Of a DNA stretch of 7,470 nt, positions 1 through 6,890 are shown piece after piece; position 1 is the first letter of the stretch, and each line of letters starts with the position of its first letter. Origin of the DNA: Clostridiaceae bacterium. GTDB taxonomy: Bacteria > Bacillota > Clostridia > Acetivibrionales > DUMC01. The translations under genes were made by a program, and so were the position numbers. The notes beneath the pieces are model-generated. The model saw nothing but the letters and a program-made list of their open reading frames with translations, made no database searches and was not told where the DNA came from. The DNA lies in NCBI GenBank assembly GCA_012512865.1, contig JAAZDH010000075.1, positions 1-7,470 of the forward strand, in the 5' to 3' direction.

Positions 1-104
1 ATAACCCTACATCCTTGGGCAGCAGTATTTTCCAACAACCGCGCAAGAATGATTCACCCCAATAATTGGTTCCCCCGCTTCTTTTAAAGAATTCGGCGAT
101 CTAA
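1..104 (-). ncRNA. c-di-AMP riboswitch (ydaO/yuaA type), truncated by left edge
   Basis: Read on the minus strand, this stretch carries the conserved blocks of the ydaO/yuaA riboswitch in the right order. GATCGCCGAAT (101-91) forms the 5' side of the closing stem. GGGGGAACC follows (76-68), then GGGGTGAATC (60-51), a variable hairpin whose outer stem is ATTCTTG with CAAGGAT, and TAGGGTTAT (9-1). The 3' half, including the second strand of the closing stem and any expression platform, is beyond the left edge. This class binds cyclic di-AMP and usually switches expression off; known targets are cell-wall hydrolases, potassium and osmolyte transporters. The controlled gene is off-window to the left, so it is not part of the sugar locus to the right. 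Motifs are seen directly; the class is recognised from memory of the consensus; the target is unknown. Confidence 0.88.
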
Positions 105-524
105 AGTTTAGGCAATAATCTTCAATAATCTTATGATTACTAATTATGTGCGATAATTATTGTTTAATTAACTATTTATTATTCATATTATTAATAATTT
201 TTGATTATTCCTTTGAAGTAATTAAAACAAAATCCGTTACTTATTTTACCATGAATTTTTAATTATTGCAACTACTGTTTTTTTGATACTTTATTTCCCT
301 TGACGCTACCCTTGACTAAAGCCATATTAATGAAATCCTTTATTAACCTTTTCCCGCCCGATAGTTTTTAAAGTTTTTTTTATACATGTTTAGTAATGAC
401 ATTTCCTTTCAATTTGTTCCTTAAACAGAATCGCGTATAAACACTGTATAATCTTTCTCTTATTTTTTCATGCTTGCTAAATAGGGCTGTTAAATTTATT
501 CTATCACAATGGCCAAGGATTCAG

Positions 525-543
525 AGTAAAATATTATTTTACT
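525..543. repeat. Perfect AT inverted repeat, 9-bp arms
   Basis: AGTAAAATA (525-533) is followed by one T and then its exact complement TATTTTACT (535-543). The 11-base core AAATATTATTT recurs as the core of a second palindrome at 694-706. It could be a regulator site or a chance product of AT-rich DNA. No adjacent gene helps to decide. Confidence 0.4.
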
Positions 544-693
544 ACCTTTAGAAATGCATGTGTTATTTTTTAATTAAATTCCATTTTACTAAACAATGAT
601 GATCTCTACTTCATTTATTCTATAAAAATTTTGCATTATGGTATTTTATTTCTCATTCCTGCAATAGCTTTACGCTAGCCAAAAAATATTAAG

Positions 694-706
694 CAAATAT
701 TATTTG
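694..706. repeat. AT inverted repeat sharing the core of 525-543
   Basis: CAAATA (694-699), a central T, and TATTTG (701-706) form a 6-bp-arm palindrome. It has the same 11-base core, AAATATTATTT, as the longer palindrome 165 bases to the left. Confidence 0.35.
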
Positions 707-804
707 ATTCAAAATAAAACTGTGCCGGTGCAAAAACCTTTGTCAGCCCCATTTATGCATAACATAGGCCATATATAGTACAGGCTGCATATAGAATTTA
801 CACG

Positions 805-820
805 GGTAAACCGGTTGACC
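805..820. promoter_or_regulatory. Operator-like imperfect palindrome
   Basis: GGTAAACCGGTTGACC is a 16-bp palindrome with one mismatched pair (positions 4 and 13) and a central CCGG. This shape, GTAAACC/GGTTGAC around a central CG, is typical of LacI-family operators. No promoter or gene start sits beside it; it lies 63 bases downstream of the phosphotransferase stop. Assignment to a LacI-type regulator is inference only. Confidence 0.3.
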
Positions 821-830
821 ATGACAAGGC

Positions 831-849
831 AAAAACCTGGTGAAACAGG
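831..849 (-). terminator. Weak terminator-like hairpin after the phosphotransferase gene
   Basis: On the minus strand, CCTG (849-846), a six-base loop and CAGG (839-836) are followed at once by five T (835-831). It begins 33 bases after the stop of the gene at 883-1860. The stem is only four pairs, so it would be a weak intrinsic terminator at best; its position at the end of the gene series is the main support. Confidence 0.25.
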
Positions 850-882
850 AGGCCTGGAGTAACGTTTATGTTTGGTACGCTT

Positions 883-1860
883 TTATAAACATTTATTTAC
901 GTCACTTAATATATCAACCGCTCTTTTTTTACTATTGAGGTATTCAGTATCATTTCCATGCTGTATTTTATATGCACATGCACATATAAAGCTGAATATC
1001 AAATCATATGCTTTTCGCTTTAAGACTGCTTCTTTCGAACTATTTAATGGTATTCCATAACCTTTCATGAAGAAAGATTCATTTGGCCATAAAACAAACT
1101 CAAATTCTCTATCTGCAAACATTGCGTGATCAGCATCTATAATTGCAGCAATACTCCAATCCTCTCCTATTTTTTTAACAAGAACATTGGGAGCCCATAA
1201 ATCAAAATGCACAAGACTTGGAGTTTCACTAATATCAAAAATGTCTAAGTTCTTACTAATAAAGCTATCAAACTCTTTTATCTCTTTATCATCAAAAATA
1301 CTATTATTAGATGATTTTCGGGTTAACTCATCAGAAAAAAGCTTAATAACATCTGGCCATTTACTTGATCCAAATATACTTCCATCCGGTTTAGGCCAAC
1401 CAAACTTATTTGACTTGATTTTGTGTATTTTGGCCGTATAAATTCCAAGTTCATATCGAATTTTATTCTTATAGCTTATGGGAAATGACGGGTCATTTAA
1501 AGGTATGCCATCAATATACTCAGTTATTATATAACTTCCAGGTATGATTTCATGACTTTCGTCATACTTTACAATATTAACAGTTGGTATCCCATTCTCC
1601 TTAAGTAGCTTGTATATGGTTTGTTCCACTGCCATAACGTTTTGCTCCCAGCTGAAAAGCAGCTCTTGTCTAATTGGGGCAATGCGTAATACGTAAATAT
1701 TTGATGGGTATTCGGTTTTTACATAATATGATGTATTAAACAAACCGTTTTTAATTCTTTTAAACGACTGGACAACTGTATCTTTGCCAAAATTAGTTTT
1801 AAATATTTGTTCTATATCTTCCCTTGATATATCTTGATTAATCCTGGAACCTTGGTTCAT
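883..1860 (-). CDS. APH/choline-kinase-fold phosphotransferase
   Basis: A 325-residue soluble kinase of the aminoglycoside phosphotransferase (protein-kinase-like) superfamily. The N-lobe shows a nucleotide-loop-like segment, NGLFNTSYYV (residues 38-47), and strand YVLRIAP (56-62). The hinge is ITEYIDGIPL (112-121). The catalytic loop is LVHFDLWAPNVLV, with catalytic Asp220 and Asn225 in the HxDxxxxN pattern, and the metal-binding segment is IIDADHA with Asp242. All key residues are present and the length is normal for the family, so the gene looks intact. GGAGG at 1875-1871 lies 10 bases before the ATG, supporting this start. Substrate is not readable from sequence: members act on aminoglycosides, macrolides, choline, homoserine, sugars or fructosamines. 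Its place at the end of a sugar locus makes a metabolite kinase at least as likely as a resistance enzyme. It is 163 bases after the permease gene, enough for its own promoter. Confidence 0.9.
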   Translation of the reverse strand: MNQGSRINQDISREDIEQIFKTNFGKDTVVQSFKRIKNGLFNTSYYVKTEYPSNIYVLRIAPIRQELLFSWEQNVMAVEQTIYKLLKENGIPTVNIVKYDESHEIIPGSYIITEYIDGIPLNDPSFPISYKNKIRYELGIYTAKIHKIKSNKFGWPKPDGSIFGSSKWPDVIKLFSDELTRKSSNNSIFDDKEIKEFDSFISKNLDIFDISETPSLVHFDLWAPNVLVKKIGEDWSIAAIIDADHAMFADREFEFVLWPNESFFMKGYGIPLNSSKEAVLKRKAYDLIFSFICACAYKIQHGNDTEYLNSKKRAVDILSDVNKCL

Positions 1861-1915
1861 GGCTAAGTAACCTCCATAATGTTTTTATTAATATAACTAA
1901 CACTTTGCGGGTATA

Positions 1916-1944
1916 TTGCAAAAAACTTTACTGGTCTTTTGCAA
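1916..1944. repeat. Inverted repeat upstream of the phosphotransferase gene
   Basis: TTGCAAAA (1916-1923) and TTTTGCAA (1937-1944) are exact complements separated by 13 bases. The repeat lies 56 bases upstream of the phosphotransferase start, in the 163-base gap after the permease gene, where a promoter or operator would be expected. There is no convincing -35/-10 pair at standard spacing, so its role as operator or transcript hairpin is a guess. Confidence 0.35.
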
Positions 1945-2023
1945 ATAATTTTACAAAGCAATAATCATGTTATAAGGCTTCATAATACCAGCATTTTTTT
2001 AAACTTTAAGTAATAAATATATT

Positions 2024-2785
2024 TTAATAAACAAATATATTTCTTAAAAATAAGACTGTTCCACTAATTGCCAAAAAGACTATAGCAATTCTCCTTACTG
2101 TTATTTCTTTCATCTTTGCATCAATTTTTATTCCTAGTATCATTCCCAAAATCACGGCAGGTAAAAGAAATAAAGTAATAATTACCACTTCTTTATTTAA
2201 AATACCTTTATATAGGTACAAAAACAATCTAAAAATATTATCAACCATAAAAACGCAACAAATATTACCCCTAAATTGGTTTCTATTTTCGGTAGTTCTA
2301 TTGATATAGGCAATTAAAAGCGCACCAATTCCATATAATCCAGTTAATATTCCGGAAACTACTCCAATAATTATAAGAAAAACACGGTTGCCTTTTTTTG
2401 TTCTACTACATATTGGTTTTTTTATCAACATTTCCATTGCTATCCCTACCACTACTATTCCTAGAATAGATTTCAGTACCCTGTCATTGCCAGATTTCAA
2501 TAATATTGTCCCTGGAATGGTGCCTATCAACATTACTAGTGATAAAGGTATCACAACTTTTAATGATATACTTCTCCTTTCTCTCCAGACCAAATATGCA
2601 TTAGTTGGAATACTTATTAAAAGATCAACAGGAGTAATTAGCCTATTTGGTATTATAAAAGAAAATAATAAACCCATCACTAGAGTATTTCCAAATCCAG
2701 TAATTCCTTTAATAAAATACGCTATCAAAGTAGACAATAAAAGGTATAAAACTTTTACCACTATACTCATAATATTCATAAACAA
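2024..2785 (-). CDS. TauE/SafE (TSUP) family membrane permease
   Basis: A hydrophobic protein of up to 253 residues, the usual size for the TauE/SafE (TSUP) family, which moves sulfite, sulfoacetate, other organosulfonates or small organic anions across the cytoplasmic membrane. I see about seven or eight membrane segments in two halves. The first-half motif is FIKGITGFGNTLVMG (residues 24-38); the second is GVVSGILTGLYGIGALL (141-157). In the second, the usual Gly-Gly after GI is Gly154-Ala155. A basic loop (122-134) separates the halves. The start is uncertain: TTG at 2785 has a weak GAAG six bases upstream, while ATG codons at 2779 and 2770 have no clear ribosome site. The glycosidase gene ends 76 bases upstream, so co-transcription is plausible. 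The substrate cannot be told; a sulfonated or acidic sugar product would fit the neighbours but is speculation. Confidence 0.85.
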   Translation of the reverse strand: MFMNIMSIVVKVLYLLLSTLIAYFIKGITGFGNTLVMGLLFSFIIPNRLITPVDLLISIPTNAYLVWRERRSISLKVVIPLSLVMLIGTIPGTILLKSGNDRVLKSILGIVVVGIAMEMLIKKPICSRTKKGNRVFLIIIGVVSGILTGLYGIGALLIAYINRTTENRNQFRGNICCVFMVDNIFRLFLYLYKGILNKEVVIITLFLLPAVILGMILGIKIDAKMKEITVRRIAIVFLAISGTVLFLRNIFVY

Positions 2786-2861
2786 CAGTAGCTTCTATGC
2801 ACACCTATGCTCCATCCGCTTGCCGCGTCAAGGCAACTTAAGCTTGGTCATGGATTCTACT

Positions 2862-5141
2862 CTAGTCAATCCTAGTTAATATAATAATGTCTGAACCAAA
2901 TTGAAGCTGTTTTTCAAATTCTCTGCGAACATCTGGTTCCATGCATTCCAACTTGTAATTTGCAGTCGCAAGATATGGGTCAGGTAAATTTACATCCAAT
3001 CCTTCATTAACTAATTCATATCCACGTACAATCTTCTCCTTCCCAGGCCTTTGATTCAGGCTGTTTAGCTTATAACAGGCAGATGTATCAAGACCGCGTA
3101 ATTTTAATCTATTTAATCCTTTCGGGCTGCCATCGCGGAAAATAAATACCACGGCTTCTGAAGCATCACGCGCACAATATTGCACAGCATGCCACTTGTC
3201 TTCATTCTCGAGAAGTTTCGACCGGTATATATCTTCCTTGAACATATGGCGATATTGTTTAAAATGTATTATATTTCTTTTAAAAGCATCATTAAATCCG
3301 GGAGGTGCATTTTTCAATCTTTGCGACACTAAGCCAGTAATATTTCCCATTGATAGCCCCCCTTGTGCCATGAGTCTACGGAAGAAATAATCAAGGTATG
3401 ATACTTCATAGTAAGTGGAATACTGTAAGGAATGCTCAGAATCGGATGTACCAAAAACATACTCCAGGCTGCCCCATACATATGGACCTACCATAGGACC
3501 GGTAACAAAATGATTAGCATATGCCGGGAGAATATACTTACACCTTGGATTAATTGGATTAACGCTTGCATTACGCATATCAAATATGCATTCCCAACCT
3601 GATAGGTGCGGAAAACGTTTTATCAAGTAATTCATTATCTCACGTCTTCCTTTCACATGAGCGTACCCGCCGTCGCCTGCTGCATGTCCATGGTCCGTAC
3701 GGTTACATAAATAGCTAACTGTACCCGAAGGATCCCATTTTATCCAGTCCACATGCCACTCTTCTATAATCCGAGCTAATTCATTCTTTAGCCATTCAAC
3801 CACTTCAGGATTACCTAAACATAATTGTGTCATACATGAAAGCGTAGGATGAGTGGATTCTAAATTTTTGCCATTAATCTGGGCTACCCATTTGCTAGGA
3901 ATTTCGCCCGACAACACGCGTTTACTATCCACATTCTGGGGATCCACCCATATACCAAACTTCATTCCTTTTTCATGAACTTCCTGGGATAGGTATTTCA
4001 TACCGCGGGGAAATTTTATTTTGCTTTCTTTGTAGCTTCCAAGACCAGCAGCCCAATCATTTGTACCTGGTATTATAGAACTACCTTCGTACCAGGACGC
4101 ATCAAGCACAAAATACTCAAAACCCATCCATGATGCAAATTCCAAATCTTCAAGATATAACTTTTCAGCTGCATCATCGGTATACCATACATTATATGAC
4201 AACAAGGGAGTTTCATTGCCAGTCGCAGGTAAAATATGTTTTTCCAAAACATATTTCAATGCATTCTGTGCGTTATCAACATCTCCATGTACTAAACTAA
4301 TGAAAACCTCGGGAGATTCTATACTTTGACCTGGTGCAAGCTCATAACATATACTTTTTTCATATTGCGGAACCGCTCCTATACCGGCATAAATTAAAAT
4401 AGAATCATTTTCATATTCAATATTAACATCCCATGACATCTCATTGCGACCGGATACGACATATCCACCCTGGTCACCGGCTATTAAAAGTATTTCATTA
4501 TGCTTCACATTTTCTATAGCTGTCCATCCATTAAAAGTAGTTTTCTTATTAGTTGATATGTCTATTTCAAACTTTGTAATATTATTACTCTTTAACTTCT
4601 TCATGTCATAACTATAAAATGACAGCAGGGGATCATTATGCAAAATCCTAATGCAAAACGGGTTAATCTGGTAAATTTTAGAAATAGTAGCATTGCCTAT
4701 ATTTTCAACCTTGCAATAACATCCAATTACACACGAGCCAGGGTATATTGAGTAAAATGATGTAACTTTCATACCCGTTTGCTCTTCTAATACAGATATT
4801 TCAAGTTGAACTACTCCATCTTTAAGTTCGTGTACCTTTTCTCCTGCAAGTTTAAAACCATATACTGGATCAAATCCTGTTATTGTTTTGTCAGCACGTT
4901 TTATATATGCACCACATGTCTTGTTAAAATCAGCCCAATCGAACCCAGTCCCTAAATTACGCAGACTCTTTAAGGTCATACCTTCTTTATCGCATAAATT
5001 TAAAATGCAACTAACTAAATTATTAGATAGAATCCAACCTTCTGTATTTTTTTCAATTTTTGGAATGTTATAATTTTCTAATTGTGTTCTCTTTAAAACT
5101 ATATCATTGCATTTCCTTTCTTCGTTCCTGGTTTTATTCAT
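2862..5141 (-). CDS. GH36-type alpha-galactosidase-like glycoside hydrolase
   Basis: A 759-residue protein with the GH36 melibiase layout: N-terminal beta-sandwich (about 1-310), (beta/alpha)8 catalytic barrel (about 312-640) and C-terminal beta domain (about 645-759). Seen in order: FVLDASWYEG (344-353, usual DDGWF region), KFPRGMKYLSQEVHEKG (376-392), FGIWVDPQNV (395-404, usual WxEPEMV region), and VDWIKWDPSG (464-473). The last is the nucleophile strand, with Asp470 as expected nucleophile. The usual Gly-rich acid/base signature (GGGRFD-like) is absent; WECIFDMRN (516-524), with Asp521, is the nearest equivalent. There is no signal peptide, so it should act in the cytoplasm on imported oligosaccharides, probably cleaving a terminal alpha-galactose-like sugar. 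A strong AAGGAAGGG (5156-5148) sits six bases before the ATG. It follows the GNAT gene by 62 bases. Membership in the GH36/GH-D clan is confident; the substrate is not. Confidence 0.88.
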   Translation of the reverse strand: MNKTRNEERKCNDIVLKRTQLENYNIPKIEKNTEGWILSNNLVSCILNLCDKEGMTLKSLRNLGTGFDWADFNKTCGAYIKRADKTITGFDPVYGFKLAGEKVHELKDGVVQLEISVLEEQTGMKVTSFYSIYPGSCVIGCYCKVENIGNATISKIYQINPFCIRILHNDPLLSFYSYDMKKLKSNNITKFEIDISTNKKTTFNGWTAIENVKHNEILLIAGDQGGYVVSGRNEMSWDVNIEYENDSILIYAGIGAVPQYEKSICYELAPGQSIESPEVFISLVHGDVDNAQNALKYVLEKHILPATGNETPLLSYNVWYTDDAAEKLYLEDLEFASWMGFEYFVLDASWYEGSSIIPGTNDWAAGLGSYKESKIKFPRGMKYLSQEVHEKGMKFGIWVDPQNVDSKRVLSGEIPSKWVAQINGKNLESTHPTLSCMTQLCLGNPEVVEWLKNELARIIEEWHVDWIKWDPSGTVSYLCNRTDHGHAAGDGGYAHVKGRREIMNYLIKRFPHLSGWECIFDMRNASVNPINPRCKYILPAYANHFVTGPMVGPYVWGSLEYVFGTSDSEHSLQYSTYYEVSYLDYFFRRLMAQGGLSMGNITGLVSQRLKNAPPGFNDAFKRNIIHFKQYRHMFKEDIYRSKLLENEDKWHAVQYCARDASEAVVFIFRDGSPKGLNRLKLRGLDTSACYKLNSLNQRPGKEKIVRGYELVNEGLDVNLPDPYLATANYKLECMEPDVRREFEKQLQFGSDIIILTRID

Positions 5142-5203
5142 TTTATACCCTTCCTTTCCATTTTAAAATATAAACCATGGGTATTTGAGTTAAAAAGTAT
5201 TAA

Positions 5204-5758
5204 TTAAAAATACAAGTCCCACCTCTCTTCAAAAAGCTCTTTTCCCCACTCATTACTTTTAATTGTTTCTGTTAGTGAAAAGCCATAACTTTCATAAAGG
5301 TGTCGAGCTGTTTTCAATATGTTTACTGTCCAAAGGAAAACATGTGTATAGTTTTTATTTTTACAGAAGCTAATGGCTGTCTGTATTAATTTATGTCCCA
5401 ATCCCATCCCGCGCCATTGAGGTTCGATAAGAAACCATCGCAGTTGTGCAGTGGAATCGTTAACCTTCACTATTGCTATACAACCTACTATTACTCCGTC
5501 AATTTCTGCAACCCATATGTTTTCTTTATTTTTATCATGGTCTCTATCAAATTTCAGAACATTTTCCTTAACATAATCACCAAACTTAGAATTAAACCCA
5601 TTCTCTTTTTCATATAGGTCCATGTGTCTTTTAATTATATGCAATATATCCTTTTGCCTATAGGTTCTTATTGTAACAGGATATCCTTTATCAAGCCAAA
5701 CACGGCTTCTATCACTTTTATGTTCTATAGAATTAATTAATTTATCCTGTTTATCCAC
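5204..5758 (-). CDS. GNAT-family N-acetyltransferase
   Basis: A 184-residue GNAT acetyltransferase, which transfers an acetyl group from acetyl-CoA to an amine. The fold is visible: IWVAEIDGVIVGCIAI (81-96) for beta2-beta3, LRWFLIEPQWRGMGLGHKLI (106-125) for beta4 and the acetyl-CoA pyrophosphate loop with the RGMGLG signature, and LYESYGF (154-160) near the C-terminus. The pattern of residues 27-184 closely resembles the acetyltransferase half of MarR-GNAT fusion proteins, but no MarR domain is present here or in the 143-base gap upstream. Start is GTG, supported by GGAAGG eight bases before it. It lies between the mutarotase and glycosidase genes. The acceptor is unknown; an amino sugar or a small-molecule amine is possible. 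Confidence 0.88.
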   Translation of the reverse strand: MDKQDKLINSIEHKSDRSRVWLDKGYPVTIRTYRQKDILHIIKRHMDLYEKENGFNSKFGDYVKENVLKFDRDHDKNKENIWVAEIDGVIVGCIAIVKVNDSTAQLRWFLIEPQWRGMGLGHKLIQTAISFCKNKNYTHVFLWTVNILKTARHLYESYGFSLTETIKSNEWGKELFEERWDLYF

Positions 5759-5766
5759 TTGATTTA

Positions 5767-5772
5767 CCTTCC
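5767..5772 (-). promoter_or_regulatory. Ribosome binding site for the GNAT gene
   Basis: GGAAGG on the minus strand lies eight bases before GTG at 5758. The good spacing makes GTG the likely start rather than a later codon. Confidence 0.7.
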
Positions 5773-5816
5773 ATTTATATGTATTTCGTACCTCAATAAT
5801 TAAACATGAAACATGA

Positions 5817-5844
5817 TGTATAAAGGTTATTTAGTTTGCTGCAA
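5817..5844 (-). promoter_or_regulatory. Possible sigma-A promoter for the GNAT gene
   Basis: In the 143-base gap after the mutarotase gene, TTGCAG (5844-5839) and TATACA (5822-5817) are 16 bases apart, giving a moderate -35/-10 pair about 45 to 50 bases upstream of the GNAT ribosome site. A perfect TTGACA hexamer at 5862-5857 has no -10 at the right distance. If real, this would let GNAT and the glycosidase be expressed apart from the mutarotase. AT richness makes chance matches common. Confidence 0.3.
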
Positions 5845-5901
5845 TTGTGCCAGGAATGTCAACAGTAACTATTAAGAATAAATTAAAAATATAAAGCAAC
5901 A

Positions 5902-6873
5902 TCATTTCCAGCCTGTACCATCCGTCACGGAAAAACTTAGAAACCAGCAATATTCATTCTTCGCTTCCAATACACTATTCGTCCCGTGTATTTTTGCAAA
6001 ATCAACCCTATCAAAAGCTCCTGTACAGGGTTCAGGAGCTATGTTATATAAATTATGGAATGATCCTTCATTAACCCATATGCTAAAATAAGGTACCTTA
6101 TCTTCAGGAAACGAAAGCTTCAAAGCAGTTCCATCGCTGTTGTATTTATAAATACACCAGCCTTCAGGTATTCTCTTGTTAAAATAATACTTATAATTAT
6201 TTCCCTTGTTATTTCTTGGAGCAGTTATATTGAGAGCTTGCAACTTGCCATCCAGCCGAGTTGTCTTTGGCCACTTCATATGATACCCGTATTTCCCAAA
6301 ACCACCATCTTCCGAAAATACACAAGTAATACCTGCTTCGTCATCATACGGAAGAATGATTTCTCCTCCCTCTTCAGCATTGATCATTGGATGTGCAGCC
6401 CAAATAAAATCCATATCAAAATGACTCAAGTTTGTTGCCTTATATTCAATTTTCAATGTATTACTAGTCTCAAACCTTATCCACTTCTCAAGCTTATATG
6501 GCAACCTTACTCCATATGTGCTCATGTAAAGACATGAGTCCTCAATTTTATAACTCCAGCATAAGCTGTATACCTCCCCGTGATCGGGAAGTTTTACTCC
6601 GTTCCATGGATAAGTTTCATAATAGCAAACATCGATAGTTGGAAACATATCGTCAAACCCGCTGCACTCAGCATCAACATAGATTCCATCATACCTGGGA
6701 ATTTTGTACTTTGGATTATGGGCCTGTGAAAGGAATTCCCTGCCTGTTTCCTTCCAGACAAGTGAAGCCATTTTTCCTCCCAGTTTGGGCAAAAAATGTG
6801 CTTTTAGCTTGTCGTTTTCCACAACAACAGATTCCACATCTTTATAAAACGACTCATAAATATTTGTACCCAT
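5902..6873 (-). CDS. Aldose 1-epimerase (mutarotase)-like protein
   Basis: A galactose-mutarotase-fold protein, 323 residues from the preferred start, close to the usual length. Such enzymes interconvert alpha and beta anomers of aldoses. Numbering from the preferred start, visible landmarks are LGGKMASLVW (31-40), PDHGEVYSL with His98 (substrate-binding position), FIWAAHPMI with His161 (likely acid) and YNIAPEPCTG with Glu281 (likely base), so the catalytic set seems intact. An in-frame ATG at 6888 would add five residues but has no ribosome site; the ATG at 6873 has GAGGGTGA just upstream, so I choose it. No signal peptide is seen; it is cytoplasmic. It follows the URO-D-like gene by about 50 bases and precedes GNAT and the GH36 enzyme, fitting a role in handling the released sugar. 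It is a divergent member, so a related hexose-6-phosphate or non-galactose substrate is possible. Confidence 0.88.
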   Translation of the reverse strand: MGTNIYESFYKDVESVVVENDKLKAHFLPKLGGKMASLVWKETGREFLSQAHNPKYKIPRYDGIYVDAECSGFDDMFPTIDVCYYETYPWNGVKLPDHGEVYSLCWSYKIEDSCLYMSTYGVRLPYKLEKWIRFETSNTLKIEYKATNLSHFDMDFIWAAHPMINAEEGGEIILPYDDEAGITCVFSEDGGFGKYGYHMKWPKTTRLDGKLQALNITAPRNNKGNNYKYYFNKRIPEGWCIYKYNSDGTALKLSFPEDKVPYFSIWVNEGSFHNLYNIAPEPCTGAFDRVDFAKIHGTNSVLEAKNEYCWFLSFSVTDGTGWK

Positions 6874-6878
6874 ATTTC

Positions 6879-6886
6879 TCACCCTC
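6879..6886 (-). promoter_or_regulatory. Ribosome binding site deciding the mutarotase start
   Basis: GAGGGTGA on the minus strand ends five bases before ATG at 6873 and overlaps the upstream in-frame ATG at 6888. That upstream ATG is preceded by TTGTTGAA and no Shine-Dalgarno site. This favours the shorter protein. Confidence 0.65.
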
Positions 6887-6890
6887 ATTT

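Larger units (their letters stand above)
105..719. other. AT-rich intergenic region, no gene seen
   Basis: About 615 bases of very AT-rich DNA with frequent stops in all frames and no open frame with a ribosome site. It must hold the promoter of the leftward c-di-AMP riboswitch transcript, but I could not single out a convincing -35/-10 pair. Next to the riboswitch is a perfect tandem 10-mer, CAATAATCTT at 113-122 and 123-132. There are AT palindromes at 187-198, 525-543 and 694-706. On the plus strand, TTGTTC (414-419) and TATAAA (436-441) with a 16-base spacer resemble a sigma-A promoter, but no gene follows, and such matches are expected by chance in DNA this AT-rich. Confidence 0.6.
720..860. 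other. GC-richer islet with short direct repeats, no gene recognised
   Basis: Bases 721-860 are about 46% GC (64 of 140 by hand count), clearly richer than the AT-dominated sequence to the left. The 10-mer GCAAAAACCT occurs at 730-739 and again at 829-838. Only very short open frames exist, for example 821 to 862 (13 codons), so I call no gene. The composition jump suggests a decayed gene end or inserted fragment, but none is identifiable. It also contains the operator-like palindrome at 805-820 and a weak terminator-like hairpin for the phosphotransferase gene. Confidence 0.4.

Noticed and set aside
722..862. Short in-frame plus-strand peptides (containing QKPLS and RQKPGE) that look like gene remnants
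   Set aside because: Broken by a stop at 777-779, too short, and similar to nothing I recognise; kept only as a composition anomaly.
827..862. Resemblance to part of a c-di-GMP-I riboswitch (GGCAAA followed by a GAAA-capped stem)
   Set aside because: The conserved GACGCAAAGCC block and the second stem are absent.
872..1060. Plus-strand open frame of 62 codons overlapping the end of the phosphotransferase gene
   Set aside because: It starts with TTG, has no family resemblance and lies antisense to a clear kinase gene.
2820..2836. Hairpin TTGCC/GGCAA between the glycosidase and permease genes
   Set aside because: Only five pairs with a seven-base loop and no T-run on either side, so not supportable as a terminator.
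2388..2879. Plus-strand open frame of 163 codons
   Set aside because: It is antisense to the TSUP permease; its hydrophobic composition mirrors the membrane gene on the other strand.
5857..5862. Perfect TTGACA -35 box upstream of the GNAT gene
   Set aside because: No acceptable -10 hexamer 16 to 19 bases downstream on the minus strand.
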